Origin: Streptococcus parasanguinis
Lineage (GTDB): Bacteria; Bacillota; Bacilli; Lactobacillales; Streptococcaceae
Assembly: GCF_023109675.1 (NCBI RefSeq)
Contig: NZ_JALDUR010000014.1
Coordinates: 1-42,614, forward strand
DNA: 42,614 nt
Direction: 5' to 3'
The notes beneath the pieces are model-generated. The model searched no databases, was not told where the DNA came from, and saw nothing but the letters and a program-made list of their open reading frames with translations. Made by a program: the position numbers and the translations under genes. Below are positions 29,221-37,801 of this stretch, piece after piece. Position 1 is the stretch's first letter. Each line of letters begins with the position of its first letter.

Positions 29221-30575
29221 CCTTCTTCTCCAATCCTTGTCATTGATTTTGCCTTATTGACGGTTTCTTGGTATTCATTTTCAGCGATCGAATCATAAAC
29301 GATTCCTGCTCCTGCCTGCACATAAGCCTTCTTATTTTTGAGGATCATGGTTCGAATCGCAATAGCAAAATCGAGATCCCCCGTCACAGAGAGATAGCCA
29401 ATAGCCCCCGCATAGACGCCTCGTTTTTCTTTTTCTGCCTCATAGATTCGCTTCATGGCTCGAATCTTGGGAGCCCCCGAAACGGTCCCCGCTGGAAGGG
29501 TTGCCTTCAGAGCCTCAATGGAAGCTAGTCCAGGAAGTAATTGCCCCTTGACCACACTGGTCAGGTGCATGACATAACGGAAGAATTCCACTTCCATATA
29601 TTTGGTCACTTCAACTGACCCATTTTGAGCAATACGACCAATATCATTTCGCCCTAGATCCACCAACATCCGGTGTTCTGCGACTTCTTTTGGATCCCCT
29701 GCCAAATCAGTTGCCAATTGCCGATCAGCCTCTTCATCGATCCCTCTTGGACGCGTGCCAGCAATAGGATTGGTTGTCACCACTCGATCCTTGACCGACA
29801 CCAGACTCTCTGGACTAGCACCGATAATTTGGTACTCCCCAAAATCATAAAAGTAGAGATAATTCGAAGGGTTGGTCACGCGCAAATTGCGGTAATAATC
29901 CAATGGTTTCCCCGAAAAATCAGCTGAAAAACGTTGACTGAGCACGCATTGAAACATGTCTCCTTTTCGAATATAGTCCCGCGCTAGGGCCACCATTTCC
30001 TCAAACTCTTTTTGCTCCAAATGATTGTGGAAATGAAGCGCATGCAGATCCTTGTCCTGAAACTCTTCTTTTGCAGGTCTTGCCAATTGTACTAATACTT
30101 GCTCCAAGCTCGATGCTTGCTCTGCTTCACTCCGTCCACTATAGAGGTTCTCTTCCACCACATAGACCTTTTCCTTTTTGTGATCAAAAATCACATAGCT
30201 TTCATATAAGAAAAAGTGAAGATCTGGTGTTCCGATCGTATCTTCAGGAATGGAACCAATGTTCTCATAGAGGCCAATCAAGTCATAGCCGACAAATCCA
30301 ATCGCCCCACCGTTAAAAGGAAGCTCTTCAGAAGTTTTCGTTTTGACCGTGATGCGGTTCAAAAAGTCCAAAGGATCCTCTTCAACAATTTGATCATTGT
30401 AATAGAGGACGCCATGTTCAAACTTGACTTCACTGACAGGCCGATAGGCTACAATTGAAAAACGCGCATTCTCTTTTTCACGAGGGATCGACTCCAAGAT
30501 CATTTTATGGGGCGCATCCAAACGCATATAAGCCAAAATTGGACTCAACACATCAGCAGATAAAACTTTTTTCAT
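29217..30575 (-). CDS. trpE: Anthranilate synthase component I
   Basis: The 452-residue subunit makes anthranilate from chorismate using ammonia from TrpG. The chorismate domain shows [35 protein letters not shown] and [12 protein letters not shown]. The N-terminal region has [15 protein letters not shown] and [16 protein letters not shown], near where tryptophan feedback binding occurs in this family. AGAGAGG lies before the ATG. It is the first gene of the operon, downstream of the T-box and a repeat block. Confidence 0.97.
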   Translation of the reverse strand: MKKVLSADVLSPILAYMRLDAPHKMILESIPREKENARFSIVAYRPVSEVKFEHGVLYYNDQIVEEDPLDFLNRITVKTKTSEELPFNGGAIGFVGYDLIGLYENIGSIPEDTIGTPDLHFFLYESYVIFDHKKEKVYVVEENLYSGRSEAEQASSLEQVLVQLARPAKEEFQDKDLHALHFHNHLEQKEFEEMVALARDYIRKGDMFQCVLSQRFSADFSGKPLDYYRNLRVTNPSNYLYFYDFGEYQIIGASPESLVSVKDRVVTTNPIAGTRPRGIDEEADRQLATDLAGDPKEVAEHRMLVDLGRNDIGRIAQNGSVEVTKYMEVEFFRYVMHLTSVVKGQLLPGLASIEALKATLPAGTVSGAPKIRAMKRIYEAEKEKRGVYAGAIGYLSVTGDLDFAIAIRTMILKNKKAYVQAGAGIVYDSIAENEYQETVNKAKSMTRIGEEG

Positions 30576-30623
30576 ATCAGAAACCTCTCTTCTAGAACTC
30601 TTTTTCTAATGAATCGTAACGTC

Positions 30624-30776
30624 GCTTGCTAAGGCGAGCAAGGATATCCCACGCTCTATTTGCGCTTTGGGATCAATGTGCCTAAGCTCGCTTTGCTTGC
30701 TAAGACTATTAAGGTTATCTCATCGCTCTGTTTGCGCTTTGGGATCAATGTGCCTAAGCTCGCTTCGCTTGCTAAG
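30624..30776 (-). repeat. Tandem repeats between the T-box and trpE
   Basis: A 53-nt unit occurs at 30652-30704 and again at 30724-30776 with two differences, a period of 72 nt. A degenerate partial third copy occupies about 30624-30657. Each full unit contains GGGATCAATGTGCC and CTAAGCTCGCTT. The copy nearest the terminator closes as a hairpin (GTGCCT-A-AGC with GCT-A-AGGCAC, about 30750-30781). The block lies inside the transcribed trp leader. Confidence 0.8.
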
Positions 30777-30784
30777 GCACATAG

Positions 30785-31033
30785 AAAAGCCCTCACACAA
30801 AAACTGTGTGAGGGCGTAGTGTCCGCGGTGCCACCTCTTTTATAGGGAAAAATAGCTGGTCTTTCCCTACATCTCTATCTCCTCTATCAAGGAGTTGCAC
30901 GGTAAGGGGTGCCAACCGAATTCACATGGGTTAGAATTCATTGATCATAACAGTCCAATTTTCATCAGTCGCTATTGCTTGTTCACAATTCCCACAAGCT
31001 CCCTGAAAATAGCTGACTCATTACTTTTCTGTT
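30785..31033 (-). promoter_or_regulatory. Tryptophan T-box riboswitch with terminator
   Basis: The leader has the T-box sequence AGAGGTGGCACCGCGG (30823-30838) before an 11-bp terminator stem (30789-30799 with 30805-30815) and a TTTTCT tract. In stem I, AACAG/CTGTT and AGTC/GACT helices flank an internal loop whose 3' strand ends UGG-A; UGG (30955-30957) is the Trp codon and matches the operon. Uncharged tRNA-Trp binding UGG and the T-box bulge would favour the antiterminator and allow trp transcription. Confidence 0.93.
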
Positions 31034-31039
31034 GCTACC

Positions 31040-31067
31040 ATTATAACCCTTTTTCTTAGAAAGTCAA
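31040..31067 (-). promoter_or_regulatory. trp operon promoter
   Basis: -35 TTGACT (31062-31067) and -10 TATAAT (31040-31045) with a 16-bp spacer. The predicted start, near 31033, matches the 5' end of the T-box stem I. Confidence 0.85.
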
Positions 31068-31149
31068 TAAAATTTTTAGTCTTTTTTTATACTTTTTTCT
31101 ACACTTATTTAATAAAATCAGCTCAAAGAGCCCTAGTGGCCCGTCCTTT

Positions 31150-31512
31150 TTATCCCAAAAATAGGATACTCAATAAAGCTAAAATTGCAGGACCACCTTG
31201 GGTCAAGATAATCTTTTTATTGGCTGTCATCGCACCGTAGGCCGCAGCTCCAATAATAAAGAGCACAAAAATTGTAACAACTTCACTATTTTTAGAGACA
31301 AACAATCCATACAAGAGAAACACACCAATCAAGGCATTGTATATCCCTTGATTCTTAAATAAAGAGGTCACAGATGGGCGAGCGAGTTCTTCTTTATCCA
31401 TGTTGAAAACCCGACTTGTGGTATCAGATGTAGTTCTGATGCTCTCCAAATAAAAAATATATAAATGCTCCAGTGCAGCAAGACTTGCTAAAATAATCGT
31501 CAGTAATGACAT
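31150..31512 (-). CDS. DUF1304 family small membrane protein
   Basis: The 120-residue protein has about four hydrophobic segments (residues 2-22, 55-75, 78-98 and 105-119) and the family features ALEHLYIFYLES near the start and NQGIYNALIGVFLLYGL in the middle. Function is unknown. It is 15 nt downstream of a MarR regulator, so the two form one transcript and the MarR protein probably controls it. A short AT-rich gap separates it from the trp promoter. Confidence 0.85.
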   Translation of the reverse strand: MSLLTIILASLAALEHLYIFYLESIRTTSDTTSRVFNMDKEELARPSVTSLFKNQGIYNALIGVFLLYGLFVSKNSEVVTIFVLFIIGAAAYGAMTANKKIILTQGGPAILALLSILFLG

Positions 31513-31527
31513 CGTAGATTCTCCTTT

Positions 31528-31956
31528 TTATTCGACTGTTATTTGTTCAATGCCAGATACTAATTTGTCCAGCAGGTAAGAAAATTGCTCTTGTTCTTGA
31601 GCAGTCAAAATCCGACTCATCTGTTCTTTCACCGCCACATGATGGCGAGGGGGATGTTTGACCAAACGATTATAGGCCGTATCCGTCAAATGAATTAAGA
31701 TTTCCCGCTGATTCTTTGGATTTCGACTCCGATGGACAAATCCTTCCTTTTCTAAAATTTTGAAATGCCGCGTTAAAGCAGCTGGATCAATCCGCAAGCG
31801 CTCCTGAACCGCGATCTGATTGCAAGGCGCTTGTTCTAACAAATCCTGCAAGATTTGGTAACGCGTTAAGCTAATCCCTAGGCGCTTTTCAAAAAGTTGC
31901 GTAGTTGATTGATCTGCCAAACGTAGTTGGTAGAGCAAATCATTTATTTCTGCCAT
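31528..31956 (-). CDS. MarR family transcriptional regulator
   Basis: The 142-residue winged-helix repressor shows the HTH around CNQIAVQERLRIDPAALTRHFKILEKEGFVHRSRNPKNQRE, which includes recognition helix and wing, and a C-terminal dimerisation helix (QEQEQFSYLLDKLV). It does not look like the zinc regulator AdcR. It shares an operon with DUF1304 and has twin palindromes in its own promoter, so autoregulation is likely. Ligand unknown. Confidence 0.9.
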   Translation of the reverse strand: MAEINDLLYQLRLADQSTTQLFEKRLGISLTRYQILQDLLEQAPCNQIAVQERLRIDPAALTRHFKILEKEGFVHRSRNPKNQREILIHLTDTAYNRLVKHPPRHHVAVKEQMSRILTAQEQEQFSYLLDKLVSGIEQITVE

Positions 31957-31976
31957 ATTCCTTCTCCGTATTATTT

Positions 31977-32003
31977 TTGATAAATCAATAATTGATAAGT
32001 CAA
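31977..32003. promoter_or_regulatory. Twin palindromic operator for the MarR regulator
   Basis: TTGATAAATCAA (31977-31988) and TTGATAAGTCAA (31992-32003) are two near-identical palindromes 15 bp apart, just downstream of the -10. Binding there would block transcription of the MarR-DUF1304 unit. Assignment to this MarR is by position. Confidence 0.75.
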
Positions 32004-32031
32004 TTATAAACTTTTTCTTCTATCCTGGCAA
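32003..32031 (-). promoter_or_regulatory. Promoter of the MarR-DUF1304 operon
   Basis: -35 TTGCCA (32026-32031) and -10 TATAAT (32003-32008) with a 17-bp spacer; the operator palindromes touch the -10. Confidence 0.82.
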
Positions 32032-32060
32032 GAAAAAGAGCTTGCACTATTCTTTCGCAC

Positions 32061-32157
32061 AAAAAAAGCCGCCTGATTGGGCGACTCTTAGGGAGATTAT
32101 TATGAAAAAGAAAAGTTTTAGGATTTTTCTAAACAAAGTTAGGAGGTCTTTGTTTAT
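32061..32157 (-). ncRNA. Predicted CiaR-dependent small RNA (csRNA)
   Basis: A roughly 97-nt transcript is predicted from near 32157 to the T-run at 32061. The first hairpin AAACAAAG/CTTTGTTT (32148-32155 with 32131-32138) displays ACCTCCTAA in its loop, which is complementary to ribosome binding sites. A second hairpin (32067-32073 with 80-86 of the same stretch) followed by seven Ts is the terminator. Promoter and architecture match the streptococcal csRNAs, which repress translation by pairing over the Shine-Dalgarno and start codon. It lies between a MarR gene and a HAD gene with no coding role visible. Confidence 0.85.
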
Positions 32158-32163
32158 GGTTCT

Positions 32164-32196
32164 ATTATAGCGGACATTTCTTAAAGAAAGCTTACG
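32164..32196 (-). promoter_or_regulatory. CiaR-type binding site and promoter of the csRNA
   Basis: On the minus strand CGTAAG (32191-32196), five bases, TTTAAG (32180-32185), ten bases, then TATAAT (32164-32169). This equals the described CiaR arrangement TTTAAG-N5-TTTAAG placed 10 bp before the -10, with two changes in the first half-site. It implies activation by the CiaRH two-component system. Confidence 0.85.
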
Positions 32197-32224
32197 ACTT
32201 TATTTCAAAATGAAAACAAATTCT

Positions 32225-32854
32225 TTACAGATTCTTTTCAGCGTTTAAAATACCTGGAATATCTAGTAAGGTGTTCATCTGATGATTGCCTTGATAGTCA
32301 GACGTCAAAAAATTGATACTCTGAATCTGGCTATTTCTTGCAAAGTCAATATCCAGGCTCCGATCCCCAATATAGTAGGTATTTTCTGGCTCCACCCCGT
32401 ACTTCTCCATCAGATACCTGGCAGCTTCTGGGTCAGGCTTGCGAGCAAAACCACTTTGACTGGTCAAAATCTCTGTAAAAAAAGATTCCAAACCCAAGTC
32501 CCGCAGGATGACAAAGGCGTTCTCTCCCTTATGGGTATAGACAAACTGCTCAATTCCAGCTTCTTGTGCCCAGGATAGGACATCACGCGCCCCATCCATC
32601 AGAAGGACCTGGGCATTTTTCTCTGCTAGACTTTCAGCTCGGCGATGATTCAAGTCGGTCACATCCAGATGATACTCCTCCGCCACAGCTACTAAAAGAT
32701 CTTGAACCGAATGCTTCAAGATGTAGTCTTTAATGCTGGCTCGGTCAAAGGGAAGCTGATAAGTTGCATAGGTCTCCTCAAGACCTGCTAAAATAGCATC
32801 ATAGGAATCCAGCAAGGTCCCATCCAGATCCCAAATAAAAGCTCGTTTTGTCAT
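32225..32854 (-). CDS. HAD-superfamily phosphatase
   Basis: The 209-residue cytosolic hydrolase has motif I FIWDLDGTLLDS (nucleophile Asp9), motif II FVYTHKG, motif III lysine in GFARKPDP and motif IV YIGDRSLDID, the phosphoglycolate phosphatase-like order. The substrate cannot be named. Its ATG overlaps the end of the MATE exporter by 4 nt, and AGGAGAG lies inside that gene, so they are one transcript. Downstream lies the csRNA promoter, not a terminator of its own. Confidence 0.85.
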   Translation of the reverse strand: MTKRAFIWDLDGTLLDSYDAILAGLEETYATYQLPFDRASIKDYILKHSVQDLLVAVAEEYHLDVTDLNHRRAESLAEKNAQVLLMDGARDVLSWAQEAGIEQFVYTHKGENAFVILRDLGLESFFTEILTSQSGFARKPDPEAARYLMEKYGVEPENTYYIGDRSLDIDFARNSQIQSINFLTSDYQGNHQMNTLLDIPGILNAEKNL

Positions 32855-34128
32855 TTTCTCTCTCCTACTTTTCGTCTATAAAGCTGACTCAAAAATAGCC
32901 AACGGAAACCATTGTCTAGCAAGGTCCCCGTCCAGACCCCTGGAAGGCCAAAACCAAGAGTTACTCCAAGCAGATAACCGGCTCCAATTCGAATGACCCA
33001 CATGCCAATCGTCGTTGCATAAAATGGAAGCTTCCCATTTCCCAAGCCTTGCCAAACAGCCGTATAGATGACCGTTCCTGCTGTAAACGGCGTTCCCAAC
33101 AAAGAAAAGAGGACAACCGACAGGCTAGCTTCTACCGCTTTCACATCTTGTGTGTAGAGATAGGTCAGAAGGGTGCCCCCAAAAAAGATTCCTAAGGCAA
33201 TGGGTAACATTAATACAAAGGACAACCAGTAAGACTGCTTTCGAAGGCGGGCAATCTGCTCAAGATCACCTTCACCAAGGCTCCGTGCTACGAGCATGAC
33301 CGTCGCTGTGGCCACTCCAAATACAGGCATGTAGTTGAACTGGGTCAAGGTCTCTCCGATGGCATTTCCTGCGACTGCCTCGGTCCCAAAAGCAACCACG
33401 ATCGCAATGATTACCACATCTCCAGCCCGCATCATCAGCCGCTCTCCGGCTGCTGGAAGTGCTAAGTTCAAGAGCTTACGATCCAATCCCCAACGAAGGG
33501 GGGCAAAGGGTAGCTGGACCTTTTGCCACAAGAGGATGACGCCCACCAGACGGGCTAGCACTGTCCCCAAAGCAGCACCAACAATGCCCCAACCAAAAAG
33601 GAAAATGGCTACAGAGGAGAACAGAGCGTTTAATAGATTGGTCAACAGGCTCACATACATAGGAATACGTGGATTGTTGGCCACCCGAACCAAGGAGCCC
33701 AAGGTCGTCATCAATCCTAAGAGAACTATGGTCCCGCCAACCAAGGAAAGGTAAATCCCCCCACTTTCGGCTACTGCAGCTTCAGTCCCCAACAGCGAAA
33801 TCATCTGGCGTCCAAATAACAGCGAAGCCCCTCCTAAGAGAGCACTCAACAACAAGGTCACCTTCAGTGACTCTGTCGCATGGTAGGCAATGTTTTCTTG
33901 ATTTTTTTCGCCCAAGCTTTTGGACATGACACTGGCAACTGCCGCACCCAGTGCCAAAAAGATGGCTTGATAGATGGTGATGATGTTTCCTGCGACGGAA
34001 ACACCTGAAATGGCAATCAAGCCCAGGTGAGCCACTAAATAAGAGTCCACCATACCCATCAGCATTTGTAAGAAATTTTCACCCATGGCAGGAAGGGCAA
34101 TGTTTAAGATTTTTTTGTATGAATTCAT
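32851..34128 (-). CDS. MATE family efflux protein
   Basis: The 425-residue membrane protein has about twelve transmembrane segments in two similar halves, the usual MATE layout. It starts YKKILNIALPAMGENFLQML with the early LALPA/GEN region of these cation-coupled multidrug or dye exporters. Substrate unknown. The annotated ATG at 34128 has no recognisable ribosome binding site; it follows the thrC terminator directly. No better upstream start was found. Confidence 0.88.
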   Translation of the reverse strand: MNSYKKILNIALPAMGENFLQMLMGMVDSYLVAHLGLIAISGVSVAGNIITIYQAIFLALGAAVASVMSKSLGEKNQENIAYHATESLKVTLLLSALLGGASLLFGRQMISLLGTEAAVAESGGIYLSLVGGTIVLLGLMTTLGSLVRVANNPRIPMYVSLLTNLLNALFSSVAIFLFGWGIVGAALGTVLARLVGVILLWQKVQLPFAPLRWGLDRKLLNLALPAAGERLMMRAGDVVIIAIVVAFGTEAVAGNAIGETLTQFNYMPVFGVATATVMLVARSLGEGDLEQIARLRKQSYWLSFVLMLPIALGIFFGGTLLTYLYTQDVKAVEASLSVVLFSLLGTPFTAGTVIYTAVWQGLGNGKLPFYATTIGMWVIRIGAGYLLGVTLGFGLPGVWTGTLLDNGFRWLFLSQLYRRKVGERK

Positions 34129-34136
34129 GAGTATAT

Positions 34137-34158
34137 AAAAGAGCCAAACGGCTCTTTT
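34137..34158 (-). terminator. thrC terminator
   Basis: AAAAGAGCC (34137-34145), loop AAAC and GGCTCTTTT (34150-34158) pair perfectly, with a T tract on the minus strand. It ends only eight bases before the MATE start codon. Confidence 0.88.
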
Positions 34159-34178
34159 GATCTTTCTAATAGGGAGAA

Positions 34179-35663
34179 TTACAGTCCCAAGTAGTCTTCT
34201 ACGGCTGCTTGCATGTCTTTAGCAGCTACGCTTGTACGATGGCGAACCGGCGCAGTTTCAAGACCGTCTACAGCCGGTGGCACAGGAACACCTGAGAGGG
34301 TGTGCAATTTGGCCAAGGCTTCGAAATCGCCTAGACCTGTCTCGCCCGTCACTGCTTCTACTGCCACAACTGGGAATTTATAAGGACTTGCTGTAGAGGC
34401 AATGACTGTTTTAGCAGCATCCCCTGTTTGGGTCCGGTATTTTTGATAAACGGCTGATGCTACAGCTGTATGAGGGTCTTCGATGTAATCAGATGCTTCA
34501 TAGACCCGCTTGATCTCTGCAGCAGTTTCTGCTTCATCTGCGTATGCAGCCGCAAACAAATCTAAGATATCTGCATCAAAGTTGGACAATTGGTATTGAC
34601 CTGTTGCAACGAGGCTTTCCATCAACTCTTTGGTCTTTGTGGCATCATTGCCTACCAAGTGGAAGATCAAACGTTCCAAGTTTGAAGAGACTAAGATATC
34701 CATCGATGGACTAGTGGTTACTTTGAAGCTGCGTTTCTTATCATAGACACGTGTTTTGAAGAAGTCTGTCAAAACATTGTTCTCGTTTGAGGCACAGATC
34801 AATTTCCCAACTGGAAGACCGATTTGTTTGGCATAGAAAGCTGCCAAGATATTTCCAAAGTTTCCTGTTGGCACGGTAAAGTTGACTTTTTCTCCCGCTG
34901 TGATTTGGCCTGTCTTCACCAATTGCGCATAGGCGTATACGTAATAGACAACCTGAGGCACCAAACGGCCAATGTTCATAGAGTTAGCTGATGAGAATTG
35001 CATCTTGTTGGCTGCTAATTTTTCACGAAGCGCCACATCATTGAACATGTGTTTGACATTGGTTTGGGCATCGTCAAAGTTTCCATCGATCGCGATGACA
35101 TGGGTATTGTCCCCCGTTTGAGTCGTCATTTGCAATTCTTGCACCTTGCTGACACCGTCTTTTGGATAAAAGACAATGATCTCTGTCCCTGGAACATTAG
35201 CAAAACCTGCCATAGCAGCTTTTCCAGTATCTCCAGAAGTCGCTGTCAAGATGACAATCTTGTTTTCCAGACCGTGCTTTTTAGCTGCTGTTGTCATAAA
35301 GTAAGGCAAGATCGACAAAGCCATATCTTTAAAGGCAATGGTGGAACCGTGGAAGAGCTCCAAGTTGTATTGTCCATCGAGTTTGACAAGCGGAGCAATA
35401 GCTGGGGTATCAAACTTGCTGTCATAAGCATGAGAAATACAGTAGTCTAACTCTTCTGCTGTAAAGTCGTCCAAAAAGGCTGACAAAACAAGCTTGGCCA
35501 CTTCTTGGTAAGAAGCATCTTTGAGGGTATCAAAATCCAGCTCTACTTGAGGATAAGAGACTGGAGTAAACAAACCGCCATCTGTCGCCAATCCTTGAAG
35601 AATGGCTTGACTAGCTGTTACAGTATTTTTTTCATCTCGTGTTGATTGATAAACTAATGTCAT
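34179..35663 (-). CDS. thrC: Threonine synthase
   Basis: The 494-residue PLP enzyme converts O-phosphohomoserine to threonine. The lysine is in LELFHGSTIAFKDMAL (about 112), and TATSGDTGKAAM and NSMNIGRLVPQ form the phosphate/PLP site. It is the long bacterial form. AAGGA precedes the ATG, and its own promoter and terminator make it a single-gene unit; other threonine genes are not nearby. Confidence 0.96.
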   Translation of the reverse strand: MTLVYQSTRDEKNTVTASQAILQGLATDGGLFTPVSYPQVELDFDTLKDASYQEVAKLVLSAFLDDFTAEELDYCISHAYDSKFDTPAIAPLVKLDGQYNLELFHGSTIAFKDMALSILPYFMTTAAKKHGLENKIVILTATSGDTGKAAMAGFANVPGTEIIVFYPKDGVSKVQELQMTTQTGDNTHVIAIDGNFDDAQTNVKHMFNDVALREKLAANKMQFSSANSMNIGRLVPQVVYYVYAYAQLVKTGQITAGEKVNFTVPTGNFGNILAAFYAKQIGLPVGKLICASNENNVLTDFFKTRVYDKKRSFKVTTSPSMDILVSSNLERLIFHLVGNDATKTKELMESLVATGQYQLSNFDADILDLFAAAYADEAETAAEIKRVYEASDYIEDPHTAVASAVYQKYRTQTGDAAKTVIASTASPYKFPVVAVEAVTGETGLGDFEALAKLHTLSGVPVPPAVDGLETAPVRHRTSVAAKDMQAAVEDYLGL

Positions 35664-35695
35664 GACTGTTTCATTCCTTTACTAGTAGTCTTCTC

Positions 35696-35701
35696 ATTAT
35701 A
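35696..35701 (-). promoter_or_regulatory. thrC extended -10 promoter
   Basis: Minus-strand TGATATAAT (hexamer 35696-35701) about 33 nt upstream of the thrC ATG; the -35 (GTTAAA at 35719-35724) is poor. Confidence 0.65.
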
Positions 35702-35776
35702 TCATAAATGTCAGAAAATTTAACGGCTTTTCGCCAAATCTTGGCAAAGGTCGGCAAACAGAATCAAGATAAAAGA

Positions 35777-35805
35777 GAGCAGGAGCAACCATTTTGCCCC
35801 TACTC
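35777..35805 (-). terminator. hisS terminator
   Basis: GAGCAGGAGCAA (35777-35788) pairs with TTGCCCCTACTC (35794-35805), twelve pairs including two G-U, followed on the minus strand by TCTTTTATC. It lies about 40 nt after the hisS stop. Confidence 0.8.
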
Positions 35806-35843
35806 CCAGATAAATCTTGTCTATCCTTGTCTTTCCCGTTCGA

Positions 35844-37127
35844 TCAAGCCAATCCCAACTCTGCTAAAACAGATGGGAAGTCTTTCTTCAAGCTTTCAAG
35901 AGCTACCGTTACTTCTTGACGAGTTTGGTTGTTTTTCACAGTGACTTGACCGCTTTCAACCTCACTGCTTCCTAAGGTAATCAAGGCTTTGGCCGCAAAG
36001 ACATCTGCTGACTTAAATTGTGCCTTGAGCTTACGTCCAAGATAGTCACGTTCTGCCTTGAAGCCTTGGATTCGAAGGGCTTGAACCAAGCTAAGCGCTG
36101 CTTCATTGACCTCATCTCCTAGGACAGCGATGTAGGCATCTAGGCCTGTTTCGATCGGTAATTCAATGCCTTTCTTTTCAAGAACGAGAAGGATCCGTTC
36201 CACACCGATACCAAATCCAAAACCAGCTGTCGCAGGGCCACCGAAGTATTCAACCAACCCATCATAGCGACCACCTGCACAGACTGTCAATTCATTGCCT
36301 TCAATTTCTGTAATGAACTCAAAAATCGTGTGGTTGTAGTAATCCAAGCCACGCACCATATTGGTATCGATGACATAGGCTACCCCCAAGTCTTCTAACA
36401 TCCGACGAACCGCATCAAAATGCGCTTGGCTTTCTTCATCAAGATAGTCTAGGATGGAAGGAGCCTGTTCAACCGCCGCCTTGTCTTCTTTTTCTTTTGA
36501 ATCCAAGACACGAAGCGGATTTTCTTCTAAGCGACGTTGGCTGTCCTTAGACAATTGATCCTTCATTGGCAAGAGGTAATCAATCAAGGCTTGACGATAA
36601 GCCTGACGACTAGCAGGGCTTCCCAAGGTGTTCAAGTGCAAGGTTACATTGTCAATTCCTAGTTCTTTCAGGAATTGCGCTGCCATGGCAATGGTTTCGA
36701 CATCCGTTGCAGGATTGCTCGATCCAAAGCATTCTACCCCAATTTGGTGGAATTGACGCAAACGACCTGCTTGAGGACGTTCATAGCGGAACATTGGGCC
36801 TATGTAATAGAACTTACTTGGTTTTTGTACCTCAGGCGCAAAGAGTTTATTTTCTACATAGGAGCGGACAACAGGAGCTGTTCCTTCTGGACGAAGCGTG
36901 ATATGACGGTCTCCCTTGTCATAGAAGTCATACATTTCTTTGGTAACGATATCCGTCGTATCCCCTACTGAACGGCTGATGACTTCATAATGTTCGAAGA
37001 TCGGTGTGCGGATTTCATCATAATTGTATCGCGCAAAGACCTTGCGTGCAAAGCCTTCTACATATTGCCATTTCGCTGAATCACCAGGAAGGATATCCTG
37101 GGTCCCTTTTGGTTTTTGTAATTTCAT
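35844..37127 (-). CDS. hisS: Histidine-tRNA ligase
   Basis: The 427-residue class II synthetase charges tRNA-His. Motif 2 [19 protein letters not shown], the HisA motifs [12 protein letters not shown] and GGRYDGL, motif 3 [12 protein letters not shown] and the C-terminal anticodon-binding domain (about 330-427) are all present. The frame opens at 37136, but the ATG at 37127 is preferred: AAAGGA is eight nt upstream and the product begins [15 protein letters not shown] as in relatives. A TGG-TAAAAT box is at 37159-37164. Confidence 0.96.
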   Translation of the reverse strand: MKLQKPKGTQDILPGDSAKWQYVEGFARKVFARYNYDEIRTPIFEHYEVISRSVGDTTDIVTKEMYDFYDKGDRHITLRPEGTAPVVRSYVENKLFAPEVQKPSKFYYIGPMFRYERPQAGRLRQFHQIGVECFGSSNPATDVETIAMAAQFLKELGIDNVTLHLNTLGSPASRQAYRQALIDYLLPMKDQLSKDSQRRLEENPLRVLDSKEKEDKAAVEQAPSILDYLDEESQAHFDAVRRMLEDLGVAYVIDTNMVRGLDYYNHTIFEFITEIEGNELTVCAGGRYDGLVEYFGGPATAGFGFGIGVERILLVLEKKGIELPIETGLDAYIAVLGDEVNEAALSLVQALRIQGFKAERDYLGRKLKAQFKSADVFAAKALITLGSSEVESGQVTVKNNQTRQEVTVALESLKKDFPSVLAELGLA

Positions 37128-37158
37128 AGCCTTCATCCTTTGTCTTACTTTTGCCTCT

Positions 37159-37167
37159 ATTTTACCA
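37159..37167 (-). promoter_or_regulatory. hisS extended -10
   Basis: Minus-strand TGGTAAAAT (hexamer 37159-37164), about 32 nt from the start; no T-box sequence is visible before hisS. Confidence 0.5.
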
Positions 37168-37297
37168 CAAATTCGAAGAGAAATGGAGACTGGACAGAAT
37201 TTCCTTCGTTCGACACGTTCAAAACCTCTTTCTCTTCTTGCCTTATCAGCCGAATTATGAGAAAATGGAAGCCATACTACACTGAAAGGATCTTGCG

Positions 37298-37639
37298 ATG
37301 AGAGAGGATATCAAAATCAATGACCGCGCCCTCGCACTAGAGAAGTCGTTAATCGAAAAATTGGAGCTTGTATTTGATACCGATGTTGAGTTAGATGTCT
37401 ATAACCTAGGACTGATCTACGAGATCCATCTAGATGAAGCCGGTACTTGCAAGGTGGTCATGACCTTCACCGATACGGCTTGTAACTGTGCTGAGAGCCT
37501 TCCGATCGAAATCGTCGCTCGCCTAAAAGAAATTGAGGGGATCGAAGATGTCAAGGTGGAAGTAACTTGGTTACCCGCTTGGAAAATTACACGAATCAGC
37601 CGATACGGGCGCATCGCCCTTGGCCTTCCGCCACGATAA
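37298..37639 (+). CDS. MIP18/DUF59 family metal-sulfur cluster assembly protein
   Basis: The 113-residue protein has the DUF59 fold: [15 protein letters not shown] (about 34-48) followed by [15 protein letters not shown] with two cysteines (62 and 64), then VEVTWLPAW. Relatives (SufT, PaaD) help mature iron-sulfur proteins. In this window IlvD is a likely iron-sulfur client, but no direct link is shown. AAAGGA precedes the ATG. It stands alone on the plus strand, ended by a shared terminator. Confidence 0.87.
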   Translation: MREDIKINDRALALEKSLIEKLELVFDTDVELDVYNLGLIYEIHLDEAGTCKVVMTFTDTACNCAESLPIEIVARLKEIEGIEDVKVEVTWLPAWKITRISRYGRIALGLPPR

Positions 37640-37708
37640 TAAGCATTACCTTTTAAAAAATACATTCAACGAATGAAGGAAGGCATCTTCGGAAATCCGA
37701 TCCACAAT

Positions 37709-37758
37709 AAAAAACGAGGAACACCAGCTCTGCCATCAGAGTTTGTTCCTCGTTTTTT
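37709..37758. terminator. Bidirectional terminator between DUF59 and uraA
   Basis: AAAAAACGAGGAACA (37709-37723) is the exact complement of TGTTCCTCGTTTTTT (37744-37758). The 20-nt top carries a second small stem (CTCTG/CAGAG). It serves two convergent genes. Confidence 0.92.
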
Positions 37759-37801
37759 ATAATGTTTAAATCCATTCAAACTTTTTCACTACCAGAATGG
37801 A

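Noticed and set aside
30652..30776. CRISPR-like array in the trp leader
   Set aside because: Only two full repeats, each longer than the intervening DNA, and the intervening DNA is itself similar. There are no cas genes.
32102..32170. A 22-codon plus-strand ORF (starting MKKKSFRIFLNK) with a GGGAGA site
   Set aside because: It is the antisense of the predicted csRNA; the plus strand has no promoter or terminator, and its AGGAGG is simply the complement of the csRNA loop.
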